Below are positions 16,832 to 24,526 of a stretch of 64,000 nucleotides of DNA, piece after piece. Source of the stretch: an uncultured Oscillospiraceae bacterium (lineage in GTDB: Bacteria; Bacillota; Clostridia; Oscillospirales; Oscillospiraceae). Below the pieces are notes generated by a model, which had not been told where the DNA came from, did not search any database, and was given only the letters and a program-made list of their open reading frames with translations. The translations under genes were made by a program, and so were the position numbers. The stretch covers positions 124,001 to 188,000 of the forward strand of contig CAKSWT010000001.1 in the NCBI GenBank assembly GCA_934512135.1, read 5' to 3'. Positions within the stretch are counted from its first letter, which is position 1. Every line of letters starts with the position of its first letter.

Positions 16832-17557
16832 TCAAATCCCGTAGCTGAAGGTCTCAGCAAAGGTTCCATAGGGCTCGGGGCATCTGGGGCTTTTCACATA
16901 GGGGCGGTCCGGCCGGAAGGTCTCCATCAGGGTCTCCTTCACATTGGGCTCCGGCAAATGAAACGCTCCCATGGGCTCCAGCTCCGGCACCGGCGCAAAG
17001 GTCTTTTCCGGCTGGCAGAAGCCCACGCCGCACTGATGATCCACATTGTACAGCAGCTGCAGATTCAAAATCTTCCACTGGTCCTCCTCCCGGACAAAGT
17101 CTGCGGCAGCCCAGCCAAAGATCCAGTTCGCCACAGGACCTGCCGTGGTGAGCCGGCAGGTAGAGCCCCGGACGTTCCAGATGCCCTTGGCAGTCTGACC
17201 GTCATCGGCGATCTCAATCACCTGAGACTCCACAGGCAGATAGGTAATCATGCCTACGCCGTACAGCTCCTCCTGGGTCTTATCTCCCAGCTCCTTGGGG
17301 AACATTTTGGCAATCAGCTGGGAGCCCAGCTGGATTTCCTTGCCCAGGGCCTCATAATAGCCCCGGACCGCGTCCTTGCCCTTATAGTAGCCGTTGTTCA
17401 GGCCTAAGCACACGTCCTCCCGGCAGCTAAAATACCGCTGATAGACCTGCGCCTCCTCCTTGACCGCATAGTCGTGAGACATGCGGCCCATGATGTTCCG
17501 AATCTGCCGCCGCCATTCCAGACGGTCCAGCAGCTCCATTGGGGTAAATGCTTTCAT
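16832..17557 (-). CDS. SnoaL/NTF2-like protein, type C copy 1
   Basis: A 241-residue protein with the clearest SnoaL-like pattern of the set: N-terminal helices (EWRRQIRNIMGRMSHDYAV), GLNNGYYKGKDAVRGYYEAL, the strand SQVIEIADDGQTAKGIWNVRG and WAAADFVREEDQWKILNLQL. It ends in AETFSYGI, the same eight residues that end the type C protein at 22941, which shows recent common origin. The ATG at 17557 has a GGAGGTATTTC site; longer upstream reading is not supported. It is the first gene of the first triad, immediately downstream of a solute-binding gene and a hairpin that may reduce transcription into it. Confidence 0.75.
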   Translation of the reverse strand: MKAFTPMELLDRLEWRRQIRNIMGRMSHDYAVKEEAQVYQRYFSCREDVCLGLNNGYYKGKDAVRGYYEALGKEIQLGSQLIAKMFPKELGDKTQEELYGVGMITYLPVESQVIEIADDGQTAKGIWNVRGSTCRLTTAGPVANWIFGWAAADFVREEDQWKILNLQLLYNVDHQCGVGFCQPEKTFAPVPELEPMGAFHLPEPNVKETLMETFRPDRPYVKSPRCPEPYGTFAETFSYGI

Positions 17558-17595
17558 GAAATACCTCCTTCTTATCACTGATGGCTGTTTGGCCA

Positions 17596-17628
17596 AAAGG
17601 AGGCTGCCACAGTGCAGCAGCCTCCTTT
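17596..17628 (-). terminator. Intra-operon terminator or attenuator
   Basis: A 12-bp stem AAAGGAGGCTGC/GCAGCCTCCTTT followed by TTTT on the minus strand, between the solute-binding gene (stop 17632) and the first SnoaL-like gene of this triad. Partial read-through would give more lipoprotein than enzyme. Confidence 0.75.
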
Positions 17629-17631
17629 CTT

Positions 17632-19353
17632 TTATTGCTCCAGGCCGCGGGCCTGGAATCTTTCGTATGCCTGATTGTAGGTCTCCAGAATCTGATCCAC
17701 ATGCATGGCAGAACGCATGGTGGACTGGAAGTCGGCAATGGCTGCATCGGTCAGCTCCGTGGCGCCGAACACCACGCCGTTGACCCACTCGGTCACATAG
17801 GTGACCATGTCGGACTTATACACAGAGATGGCATCCTGTTCCTCCTGGGTGAGGGTCAGGGCATCAACGTTCACGGTCCGGGAGGATCCGGTGTAGGCCT
17901 TTTCCCAAGTTCCAAAGGAGGACTTCTGTACATCGTCCCAGGAGCTCTGGTTCCGGGCGTAGTCGATGTAGCCAGGCAGGCCGGGGTTGCAGAAGTAGCC
18001 CATGGCCGCCCGGGCGGGAATGCCGTCGGGGTTGTTGGAGACGAGCTCCGTAAGCTCAGGCTTGCCCTCTGCGTTCCGCTCGTAGCTCAGGCCTTCGATA
18101 CCATAGGAGGAGAGCTCCGCCCCCTCGTCGGTGAACAGATAATCCATGGCCTTAATGACCACCTCGGGATGCTGGCAGTTGCTAGAAATGCTGATGTTGC
18201 CGCCGGCATCGGAGCTGACATAGGAGGTGATGGGGCCGTACTCCGTGGGCTCACCCAGCGCAGTCATAGGCACCAGCTCCGCTTTTGCCGCCTCCTCCGG
18301 ATCCAGCAGAGCCAGATAAGCGGGCACGTTGTCCGGGCTGTCGCCCTCCAGGCCGATGGAGCCGGACGCAAAGAGCTCGTTGGCCTTCTTGTCCGTCATG
18401 CTGGAGGTGAGGAATAGGCCCTCGCTGGCCAGCTCCTTGCAGTAGCCGATATAGTCATAGTAGTAGTCCTGCATGGGGCCGTACTGGATTTTGCCGTCCT
18501 CGTCCAGGAAGAAATTGCAGGGGCCAAAGGCATTCCAGATGCCCTCCGCCGCAAAAGCCGCCTCTGTGCTGCCCGGACGGATCATCTGGAAAAAGCCCGC
18601 ATCCGCGCCGTAGTTGTCCCGGAACAGCTCCAGAACGGTTTTCAGCTGGTCGGTGGTGGTGGGGATTTCCTTCCCCAGCTCATCCAGCCAGTCCTGGCGA
18701 ATCCACAGGCCGTTGGTAATGGGATAGGGCTTCTCCAAAATGGGGAACATGGCGCCCATTTCCCCCTCGTCGGTGAGGCAGGTCTTCAGGGTGTACTCGT
18801 CCTGGGTCAGGGCCTTGTAGTAGTGAGGTGCATACTCCTGGAGGTAGGGCGCCACGTCAATAATCATCTCGTCCCGGAGCGCCGCGGAAAGTCCGCCGTT
18901 GTAAACGCTGCCCATGTTGGTGATAATATCCGGAAGATCCCCGGAGGCGCACAGCAGGTTGACGTTTTCAGACCACTCTATGTTGGAAACCTCCCGAAGG
19001 GTATAGCTAGTGTTGGTTTTCTCTCCAAAAGCGGTCCACCAGGGAGAGTTGTTCCACCCCTCCGGGAAAAAGCCCTGGAAGAAGGCGGGGTACTGGAACA
19101 GCACGGTGATCTCTGTGAGCTCCTCGCAGGCATAGTATGCCTCAGGGCCGGTGGGCTCTTCCGGCTCAGGCTCCTCCACAGAGGCCACTTCTACCAGGGA
19201 GGGTTTCGAGGTCTCCGCTTCCTGGGTTTGGGCGGCGGCAGTCTCAGGCGCAGACGACGCCGTCTCGGGTGTGGTATTTTGGCTCTGGCAGCCGGTAAAC
19301 ATGCCCAGCACCATAGCGAAGGTCAACATAACAGGCAACAATTTCTTTTTCAC
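17632..19353 (-). CDS. LplA-type extracellular solute-binding lipoprotein (island copy 1)
   Basis: A 573-residue protein starting at a GTG at 19353, chosen because AAAAGGAGG lies directly ahead and the lipoprotein signal (lipobox MFTGC) begins there. Further in-frame codons reach 19419 but have no ribosome site. The mature part has the family 1 solute-binding pattern (LLCASGDLPDIITNMGS, LWIRQDWLDELGKEIP, DYLFTDEGAELSSYGIEGLSY). It shares the operon with the SnoaL-like proteins, which links solute capture to whatever those proteins convert. No permease is in the island. Confidence 0.87.
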   Translation of the reverse strand: MKKKLLPVMLTFAMVLGMFTGCQSQNTTPETASSAPETAAAQTQEAETSKPSLVEVASVEEPEPEEPTGPEAYYACEELTEITVLFQYPAFFQGFFPEGWNNSPWWTAFGEKTNTSYTLREVSNIEWSENVNLLCASGDLPDIITNMGSVYNGGLSAALRDEMIIDVAPYLQEYAPHYYKALTQDEYTLKTCLTDEGEMGAMFPILEKPYPITNGLWIRQDWLDELGKEIPTTTDQLKTVLELFRDNYGADAGFFQMIRPGSTEAAFAAEGIWNAFGPCNFFLDEDGKIQYGPMQDYYYDYIGYCKELASEGLFLTSSMTDKKANELFASGSIGLEGDSPDNVPAYLALLDPEEAAKAELVPMTALGEPTEYGPITSYVSSDAGGNISISSNCQHPEVVIKAMDYLFTDEGAELSSYGIEGLSYERNAEGKPELTELVSNNPDGIPARAAMGYFCNPGLPGYIDYARNQSSWDDVQKSSFGTWEKAYTGSSRTVNVDALTLTQEEQDAISVYKSDMVTYVTEWVNGVVFGATELTDAAIADFQSTMRSAMHVDQILETYNQAYERFQARGLEQ

Positions 19354-19391
19354 GGGGATAGCCTCCTTTTCCATAAATGGTTCAATGCCAT

Positions 19392-19419
19392 AATATACGA
19401 TATGGCTTCCAAAAAGCAA
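19392..19419 (-). promoter_or_regulatory. Internal promoter before the second solute-binding gene
   Basis: On the minus strand TTGCTT, 16 bases, TATATT, ending about 40 bases before the GTG at 19353. Confidence 0.45.
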
Positions 19420-19457
19420 TGGTTATGGGGAAACTGAGAAGTCCACGCAAGTTATGA

Positions 19458-21236
19458 TTACCGCTGGTTATAGCGGTCCAGGGCATCCTGGAGAATCTGC
19501 GTGCATTCCTCCACATTCATGGCGTTCAGCTCCTCCACAAAGGTATCGTATTCGCTGAGGGAACGGGTTCCGGTAATAAAGGCAAGGACATTCTGCTGGG
19601 CATGGGTCCGAATATCGCTGAAGCCGGCGGCAAAGGTGGAGGCCTCGTCGGCAGTCAGGCTCAGTCCGCTGGTGGGCAGCACATCCCGGGTGTCGCAGTC
19701 GCCGTTGTTCCACACCTCAATGAGATGCATCTCCTCGTCGCCATAGTTGGCCAGGGTCCGGGAGGAGTCAATCCGGAAGGAGCCCGCTCCGAAGGTGTAC
19801 CGGCTGATGCACCAGGAATAGGCCAGGCCGTCGGGATTGTTGGTCATCAGATCGGTCCAAACGTGATTCCCCTGGTCGTCATAGGTAAAGGTCTCCCCCT
19901 CCACGCCATAGTTGAACAGCTCGGAGCCCTCGTCGGTGTAAAGATAGTCCAGCATGGAGCACACCGCCTCAAACTTCTCACTGCCCGGTTCCAGGGCCGT
20001 ACTGAGGGAATATCCCTTGGGGGAAACATAGTCCACCTGACGGCCCAGATGCCCCGGCTCTCCGGTCTCCACGTTGACGGGAGGCTCCACAGGCGTCAGC
20101 CGGAAGGTGTTGCCCTCCTCCACCTGGCTCATCAGGGTGGTGTAAGAGGCCGCATTGTAGTAGGTGACGCCGATGTCGCCCCTTAGCAGAATATCCGTGC
20201 TGGGGATGGCGTCCGGCGTGGAGAGGAAATCGGCATAGATCAGTCCCTGGGAATACCACTTGGCCATGGTCTCCAAATAGTCCCGAAAACCGTCCTCCAG
20301 GGGACTGAACACAACCTCTTCCCCGTTTCTGGCCAGGTAATAGGCATAGTTGCTGCTGGTGGAGGCGTTGCCTACCACGCCGAAGCACTGGGCAAAGGAG
20401 TTCACCGGGTCACTGGAGTCCTGATTCATATAGTAGGTGGCGCCGTATTTGGCCTTCATCTGCGTCAGCGCCTCATAGAAATCCTCCAAGGTTTTAGGCA
20501 CCTCCAGGCCAAGCTCGTCAAGATAGTCCTGACGGACTGCCAGGCCCACGTCTACCACGGGATTGGTCCAGATGCCGTTGAGCACCCCCACAAAGCCCTC
20601 GTCTGTATAGGCGTTTTTGCCGTAGATCGAGAAGTTGTCCAAAATGGTGAAATAGGAGGGCAGATTCTCCTTATGCTCCGCCAGGTCCAGGATGATTTCC
20701 TGCTCGATGGCGTCAGAGATGCCGCCGGTGTAGTAGGTCCCGAAACCGGACCAGATCTCCGGATAGTCCCCGGAGGCCACCTGAAGGCTCACCGTATCCG
20801 CGGCGCTGGTAATCGCCGTACTGGTAATGTTCAGGGTGATGCCGGTGCGGTTTTGAAGCTCCTGGATAACCAGATTGTCCGACATGCCGTTGGGCATGGC
20901 GTTGAACAGCGGCGGAATCAGATCACACCACATGGTCACGGTCATCTCATCCTCCACCAGAGGGAAGGTATAGGGGTTTTCGATGCACAGCTCCTGCATG
21001 GCTGCAAGCTGCTCCCCCTGGGAGGCCTCTCCCGGCTCCCCGGTCTCCTCCTCAGAGGCTGCAGGCTCTGCCCCAGAGGCTGTGATGTGCTCGGTTGCCG
21101 TGGTCTTGGGCTCTGCGGCAGCTTCCGGCGTGGGAGTGGAGGCTGTCCCGGCGGAGGAGGACTGGTCTCCCCCACAGCCGGACATCAGTCCCAGCACCAT
21201 GGCTAAGGACAGGAAAATGGTTGCGATTTTCTTCAT
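19458..21236 (-). CDS. LplA-type extracellular solute-binding lipoprotein (island copy 2)
   Basis: A 592-residue protein that starts at the ATG at 21236 (MKKIATIFLSLAMVLGLMSGC, lipobox LMSGC) after GGAGTG; the frame is open further upstream but without signals. An acidic low-complexity linker follows, then the family 1 fold (LQVASGDYPEIWSGFGT, LAVRQDYLDELGLEVP, DYLYTDEGSELFNYGVEGETF). It is more similar in layout to the neighbour at 17632 than to a transporter-linked lipoprotein. It lies downstream of the second SnoaL-like triad, separated by a strong hairpin. Substrate unknown. Confidence 0.87.
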   Translation of the reverse strand: MKKIATIFLSLAMVLGLMSGCGGDQSSSAGTASTPTPEAAAEPKTTATEHITASGAEPAASEEETGEPGEASQGEQLAAMQELCIENPYTFPLVEDEMTVTMWCDLIPPLFNAMPNGMSDNLVIQELQNRTGITLNITSTAITSAADTVSLQVASGDYPEIWSGFGTYYTGGISDAIEQEIILDLAEHKENLPSYFTILDNFSIYGKNAYTDEGFVGVLNGIWTNPVVDVGLAVRQDYLDELGLEVPKTLEDFYEALTQMKAKYGATYYMNQDSSDPVNSFAQCFGVVGNASTSSNYAYYLARNGEEVVFSPLEDGFRDYLETMAKWYSQGLIYADFLSTPDAIPSTDILLRGDIGVTYYNAASYTTLMSQVEEGNTFRLTPVEPPVNVETGEPGHLGRQVDYVSPKGYSLSTALEPGSEKFEAVCSMLDYLYTDEGSELFNYGVEGETFTYDDQGNHVWTDLMTNNPDGLAYSWCISRYTFGAGSFRIDSSRTLANYGDEEMHLIEVWNNGDCDTRDVLPTSGLSLTADEASTFAAGFSDIRTHAQQNVLAFITGTRSLSEYDTFVEELNAMNVEECTQILQDALDRYNQR

Positions 21237-21260
21237 GATACACTCCGTTTCTATCAAACT

Positions 21261-21286
21261 GGTGCCGACAGGAATCTGTCGGCACC
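21261..21286 (-). other. Perfect hairpin upstream of solute-binding gene
   Basis: An 11-bp perfect stem GGTGCCGACAG/CTGTCGGCACC with loop GAAT, 25 bases upstream of the ATG at 21236. It lacks a T tract, so it is more likely an mRNA-processing or stabilising element than a terminator. Confidence 0.6.
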
Positions 21287-21294
21287 AATGGTTA

Positions 21295-22143
21295 TCAGGG
21301 CTTTTTCTTCGGTACTGCGCCCTTATTTTCTCCAAGGCCGACCACATAATGGGTCTTCACATCATCCAGGGTCACGAACGGCTCCGGCCAGGGAGTGGAA
21401 TCCTGTGCAGGCTGAATCGGGGACCAGGTTTTGTGAGAGGCAGGAAGTCTGCCCTGCTTCGGGCCGGCGGCCATTTTAGAGTAGGCCTGACCCTTTTTGG
21501 GCGCCGCACTGGGACCGCCAGGGCCGCCGGGGGCTGCGCCGCCGGGTCCGGGACCGCCGGGGCCGGGGCCCTTAAACTTGTTGTAGCAGTCAATGGCAAA
21601 GTTGGTCACATCCTGGGCGCCGCCGGCGTCGTTGAGCACGCATTCGTGGAGAATCTTCCAGAAGCCGTCCTCCCGGACATAGTCCTCACCGTAGCGCTCC
21701 AGCATCCAGACGGCCATCTGCTTGCCGCTGGTGGAAATGCGCCGGTAGAGCATACCGGTGGAGTAGTACAGGGCGCGGGCAGTTTTCAGGTCATCGCCCA
21801 CCTCCACAATGGGTGTACCGATGGCGTGGAGGGAGTACTCGCTCAGGGGCAGCGGATCCATGGTTTTGGTCTCGGGATACATCTCGTTAAAGACCTCAAA
21901 CATTCTCCGGCCGCCGCCCTCCAGGCCGTTGGCCCAGTTGGTCATGACCTCATCACGGCCATAGTTTCCGGTCATATTGTAGCCCCAGTACAGGTCGTCC
22001 CGATACTTGGACCAGAAGGTCTCAATCTCCTCGGTGGTATGGCCGGAGGCATGGAGAATGGCATGCCAGGCGTGGACCTTCTCGCAGTTCTGGCCGCCTT
22101 CGATGATGGCCAGCTTTGTCTCTAAATCAATATTTTTTCTCAT
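21295..22143 (-). CDS. SnoaL/NTF2-like protein with Gly-Pro repeat tail, type A copy 2
   Basis: A 282-residue protein whose first 190 residues match the type A layout (TPIVEVGDDLKTARALYYSTG, MLERYGEDYVREDGFWKILHE). It then carries a Gly/Pro-rich stretch of about 25 residues (repeats of GPGGP and PGGPG) and a Lys/Pro-rich tail ending PKKKP. The repeat is absent from copy 1 at 15133 but resembles the repeat in the protein at 26045. The ATG at 22143 has an AGGGACG site. It is the third gene of the operon. The unusual tail suggests tethering or self-association, which is an inference. Confidence 0.7.
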   Translation of the reverse strand: MRKNIDLETKLAIIEGGQNCEKVHAWHAILHASGHTTEEIETFWSKYRDDLYWGYNMTGNYGRDEVMTNWANGLEGGGRRMFEVFNEMYPETKTMDPLPLSEYSLHAIGTPIVEVGDDLKTARALYYSTGMLYRRISTSGKQMAVWMLERYGEDYVREDGFWKILHECVLNDAGGAQDVTNFAIDCYNKFKGPGPGGPGPGGAAPGGPGGPSAAPKKGQAYSKMAAGPKQGRLPASHKTWSPIQPAQDSTPWPEPFVTLDDVKTHYVVGLGENKGAVPKKKP

Positions 22144-22155
22144 GATCGTCCCTCC

Positions 22156-22926
22156 TTAGCCCTTTTTGTAGTTGGGGTTGCCTTCGGGGCCATTGCTGAT
22201 GGCGTCGGCAAAGGTCCTGTGCTCCATGGTAAGCTCCGGATAGGGGAAGTAGTTGTAGAAGGAGGTGTACGCCTCAAACTTCTCCGTGGGCTCGCCAAAC
22301 TCCTGCTCCAGATACTTATCACAGGGCGTGGTCTCCTCCGTCTTCAGCGACGCATAGGGGAAGCCCGGTCTCAGCGCAAAGTCCGTGCCTGCGAAGTAGT
22401 GCCAGATCTTCCACTGGCCGTCCTCCAGAACCAGGTCTGCACCGCAGCGCTGGTTGTCCCAGTAGCAGTCCACATCCTTGCCTGCGGCGGGGTTAATCTC
22501 ATAGCCGATGGAGTACCAGGTGACCTGGGCGGTTTTGTTGTCGTCCGCAATGACGATCATATAGGTGGTAAAGGGATGGCAGATGTCGGTGCCGGGGGCG
22601 CCGAACTTGTTGCCGTCCACGTAGTAGGCACGAATATTGTCCAGGCCCACATAATAGCCCCAGTTCCGGCCATAGGAGGCGGTATCCCCGTGTTCCTTGG
22701 TCCAGAGGGTATCTATAATCTCCTCCCGGCGGTTGGCCTGCTCCAGATAGGCCCGTTTGGACAGGACCTTCTTCACTTCCTCCACCTGATAGGCACGCCA
22801 AGCACGAACTTCCGGCGTGAAATCCTCGGGCTTGGAATCGCTGTGCTTCATGTGGATCATGGACTGATACTCATATCTCTCATAAGTACCGCCAAAGGCT
22901 TCATGTGTTGTATATTTAAATTCCAT
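22156..22926 (-). CDS. SnoaL/NTF2-like protein, type B copy 2
   Basis: A 256-residue protein starting at the ATG at 22926 behind GAGGCCTTGTC; six additional in-frame codons upstream lack a site. Key segments are WGYYVGLDNIRAYY near residue 90, MIVIADDNKTAQVTWYSIG, and ADLVLEDGQWKIWHYFAGTDF, all of the NTF2-like strand pattern. It is the middle gene of the second triad and the paralogue of the gene at 16038, though overall similarity is modest, so the duplication is not recent for this pair. The substrate is unknown. Confidence 0.72.
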   Translation of the reverse strand: MEFKYTTHEAFGGTYERYEYQSMIHMKHSDSKPEDFTPEVRAWRAYQVEEVKKVLSKRAYLEQANRREEIIDTLWTKEHGDTASYGRNWGYYVGLDNIRAYYVDGNKFGAPGTDICHPFTTYMIVIADDNKTAQVTWYSIGYEINPAAGKDVDCYWDNQRCGADLVLEDGQWKIWHYFAGTDFALRPGFPYASLKTEETTPCDKYLEQEFGEPTEKFEAYTSFYNYFPYPELTMEHRTFADAISNGPEGNPNYKKG

Positions 22927-22940
22927 GACAAGGCCTCCTC

Positions 22941-23669
22941 TCAAATGCCGTAGCTGAAGGTCTCAGCCAGGGTGGTGTAGGGAACGGGCATCTTCGGCGG
23001 CTCCTGATAGGGCCGATCCACGGAGTACGCCCGATAGACTTCCATGGGAACATTGGGCTGGGGCTCGGGAATGTGGAATGCGGCAAACTCCGGCAGCTCA
23101 GGATATTTGGAGGGCTCCGTCCAGGGCTCGGCGCAGGGATGGTCGATGTCCAGGGCGTACAGCAGGTTCTTGATTTTCCAATCCCCGTCCTCCTCAATGA
23201 GGTCGGCAGCCATGTAGCCGATCTTCCAGATGCTCAGGGGTCCCCGGGTGGTGACCCGGGTATCGGCAGCCTGGAACTGCCACAGGGCCTTGGCGCTCTT
23301 CATGTCCTCCGCCACCTCGATAATGGGCGAGTGCATATCCGTGCCCTTTACATAGCCGGCGCCGAACATTTCCTCCTCGGTCTTGCCCTTCACATCCTTG
23401 TGATCCGCCCACTTCTCCATAACCAGCTTGGTGAGCTTTTTGGCTCCGGCCAGCTTCTGATCGTAGTAGCCCTTTACGGCCTCTGCGCCCTTGAAATAGC
23501 CGTCGTTAAAGCCCAGGCACACGTTGTCCTGCTTGCTCCAAAAATCGGAGTAGACCAAATCGTAGTCAGCCAACATGTCACATTGGGCGACCTTGCCGAC
23601 GATGTTCTGCACTTCACGGATGATTAGGCAGCGATCTGCCATCTCCTCAGGCGTATACTGTTTATGCAA
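22941..23669 (-). CDS. SnoaL/NTF2-like protein, type C copy 2
   Basis: A 242-residue protein, the first gene of the long operon. It starts at a TTG at 23669 seven bases after AGGAGG; no in-frame ATG is better placed. Diagnostic segments are CLGFNDGYFKGAEAVKGYYD, SPIIEVAEDMKSAKALWQF and GYMAADLIEEDGDWKIKNLLYALD, and the C-terminus AETFSYGI is identical to the copy at 16832. It probably acts in the cytosol on a small organic substrate. Divergent tandem HxlR genes lie 240 bases away and are the natural candidates for its control. Confidence 0.77.
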   Translation of the reverse strand: MHKQYTPEEMADRCLIIREVQNIVGKVAQCDMLADYDLVYSDFWSKQDNVCLGFNDGYFKGAEAVKGYYDQKLAGAKKLTKLVMEKWADHKDVKGKTEEEMFGAGYVKGTDMHSPIIEVAEDMKSAKALWQFQAADTRVTTRGPLSIWKIGYMAADLIEEDGDWKIKNLLYALDIDHPCAEPWTEPSKYPELPEFAAFHIPEPQPNVPMEVYRAYSVDRPYQEPPKMPVPYTTLAETFSYGI

Positions 23670-23725
23670 TGTGATTCCTCCTTTTAGCTGCGAGGCAGGG
23701 TGGATTCCCTGCGCTTTCTGTCTGC

Positions 23726-23754
23726 AATGTACATGGTTTTTCCGCCGCCGTCAA
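23726..23754 (-). promoter_or_regulatory. Main promoter of the SnoaL-like operon
   Basis: On the minus strand TTGACG, a 17-base spacer and TACATT, with the start of translation about 57 bases downstream. Confidence 0.65.
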
Positions 23755-23908
23755 GAACACACATTTCTATGACAATAGGCTGTTTCCCCCGATTTCGGGA
23801 AAACTCCGAACTTTTCGTCACATTTGAAAAGATTAAGCGGGTATTGCAAAGCCGCAAACGGGGCCTTTTGGCGTATACTAGAGGCACAAAGATCTAGGAG
23901 GTATCCCT

Positions 23909-24214
23909 ATGGACATGCAGTTGGCGGCCGCGCTGGGCGGCAAGTGGAAGCTGGACCTTCTCTACCGGCTTCGAGCAGGAGAGGTACGCTGGGCGGCGCT
24001 GGTTCACAGCATTCCCCAGGCCTCCCCCAATGTGCTGACCCGACAGCTCCGGGAGCTGGAGGCGGATGGACTGGTTCTCCGGCAGGTCAACGCGCCAAAG
24101 CCCCCTCAGGTGATCTCCTACACCCTCACGCCTCAGGGGCAGCGGCTCCGGCCCCTTCTGGAGGGTCTTGCGGCGTGGTCCGAAGCACAGGAGGTACGGC
24201 ATGACGCATCCTGA
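23909..24214 (+). CDS. HxlR-type winged-helix regulator, first of tandem pair
   Basis: A 101-residue protein that is nearly all HxlR domain: GGKWKLDLLYRLRAGEVRWAALVHSIPQ, then VLTRQLRELEADGLVLRQVN and the beta-wing SYTLTPQGQRL. The N-terminal cysteine of redox-sensing HxlR members is absent. AGGAGGTATCCCT precedes the ATG. Its stop lies 14 bases inside the next gene. It is divergent from the SnoaL-like operon, which it probably represses or activates in response to a small molecule. Confidence 0.85.
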   Translation: MDMQLAAALGGKWKLDLLYRLRAGEVRWAALVHSIPQASPNVLTRQLRELEADGLVLRQVNAPKPPQVISYTLTPQGQRLRPLLEGLAAWSEAQEVRHDAS

Positions 24215-24473
24215 TGCCCCGGATTTTTCCACCGTCCAGAAGGTACTCTCCAGCCGATGGATGCTCCCGACCCTCCAGACCCTGCGAACCTCGCTGCGCT
24301 TTGGGGCCATTCAGCAGGCTCTGGGACTGGCCCGAGGGCCCCTGTCCACCCAGCTCCATCAGCTGACCCAGCTGGGGCTTGTGTCCCGCACCAGCTACCC
24401 TGGATTTCCCCCCAGGGTGGAGTACTGCGCCACCCCGCAGGGAAAGGCGCTGCTGGACCTGCTCAGCGCATAG
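24201..24473 (+). CDS. HxlR-type winged-helix regulator, second of tandem pair
   Basis: A 90-residue HxlR-like protein (SSRWMLPTLQTLRTSLRFGAIQQAL, LSTQLHQLTQLGLVSRTSYP, VEYCATPQGKALLDLL). The ATG at 24201 has GGAGGTACGGC ahead and overlaps the previous gene by 14 bases, so the two are co-translated. HxlR proteins act as dimers; two unlike subunits made in equal amounts could form a heterodimer. This protein is shorter and the turn before the recognition helix is less canonical than in its partner. Confidence 0.8.
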   Translation: MTHPDAPDFSTVQKVLSSRWMLPTLQTLRTSLRFGAIQQALGLARGPLSTQLHQLTQLGLVSRTSYPGFPPRVEYCATPQGKALLDLLSA

Positions 24474-24476
24474 GAA

Positions 24477-24514
24477 ACGGTCTGCCGCAGCCGGGAATGG
24501 CTGCGGCAGACCGT
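24477..24514. terminator. Bidirectional terminator
   Basis: A perfect 16-bp stem ACGGTCTGCCGCAGCC/GGCTGCGGCAGACCGT with a 6-base loop between convergent genes. Confidence 0.85.
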
Positions 24515-24526
24515 GATTCTTCCGTA

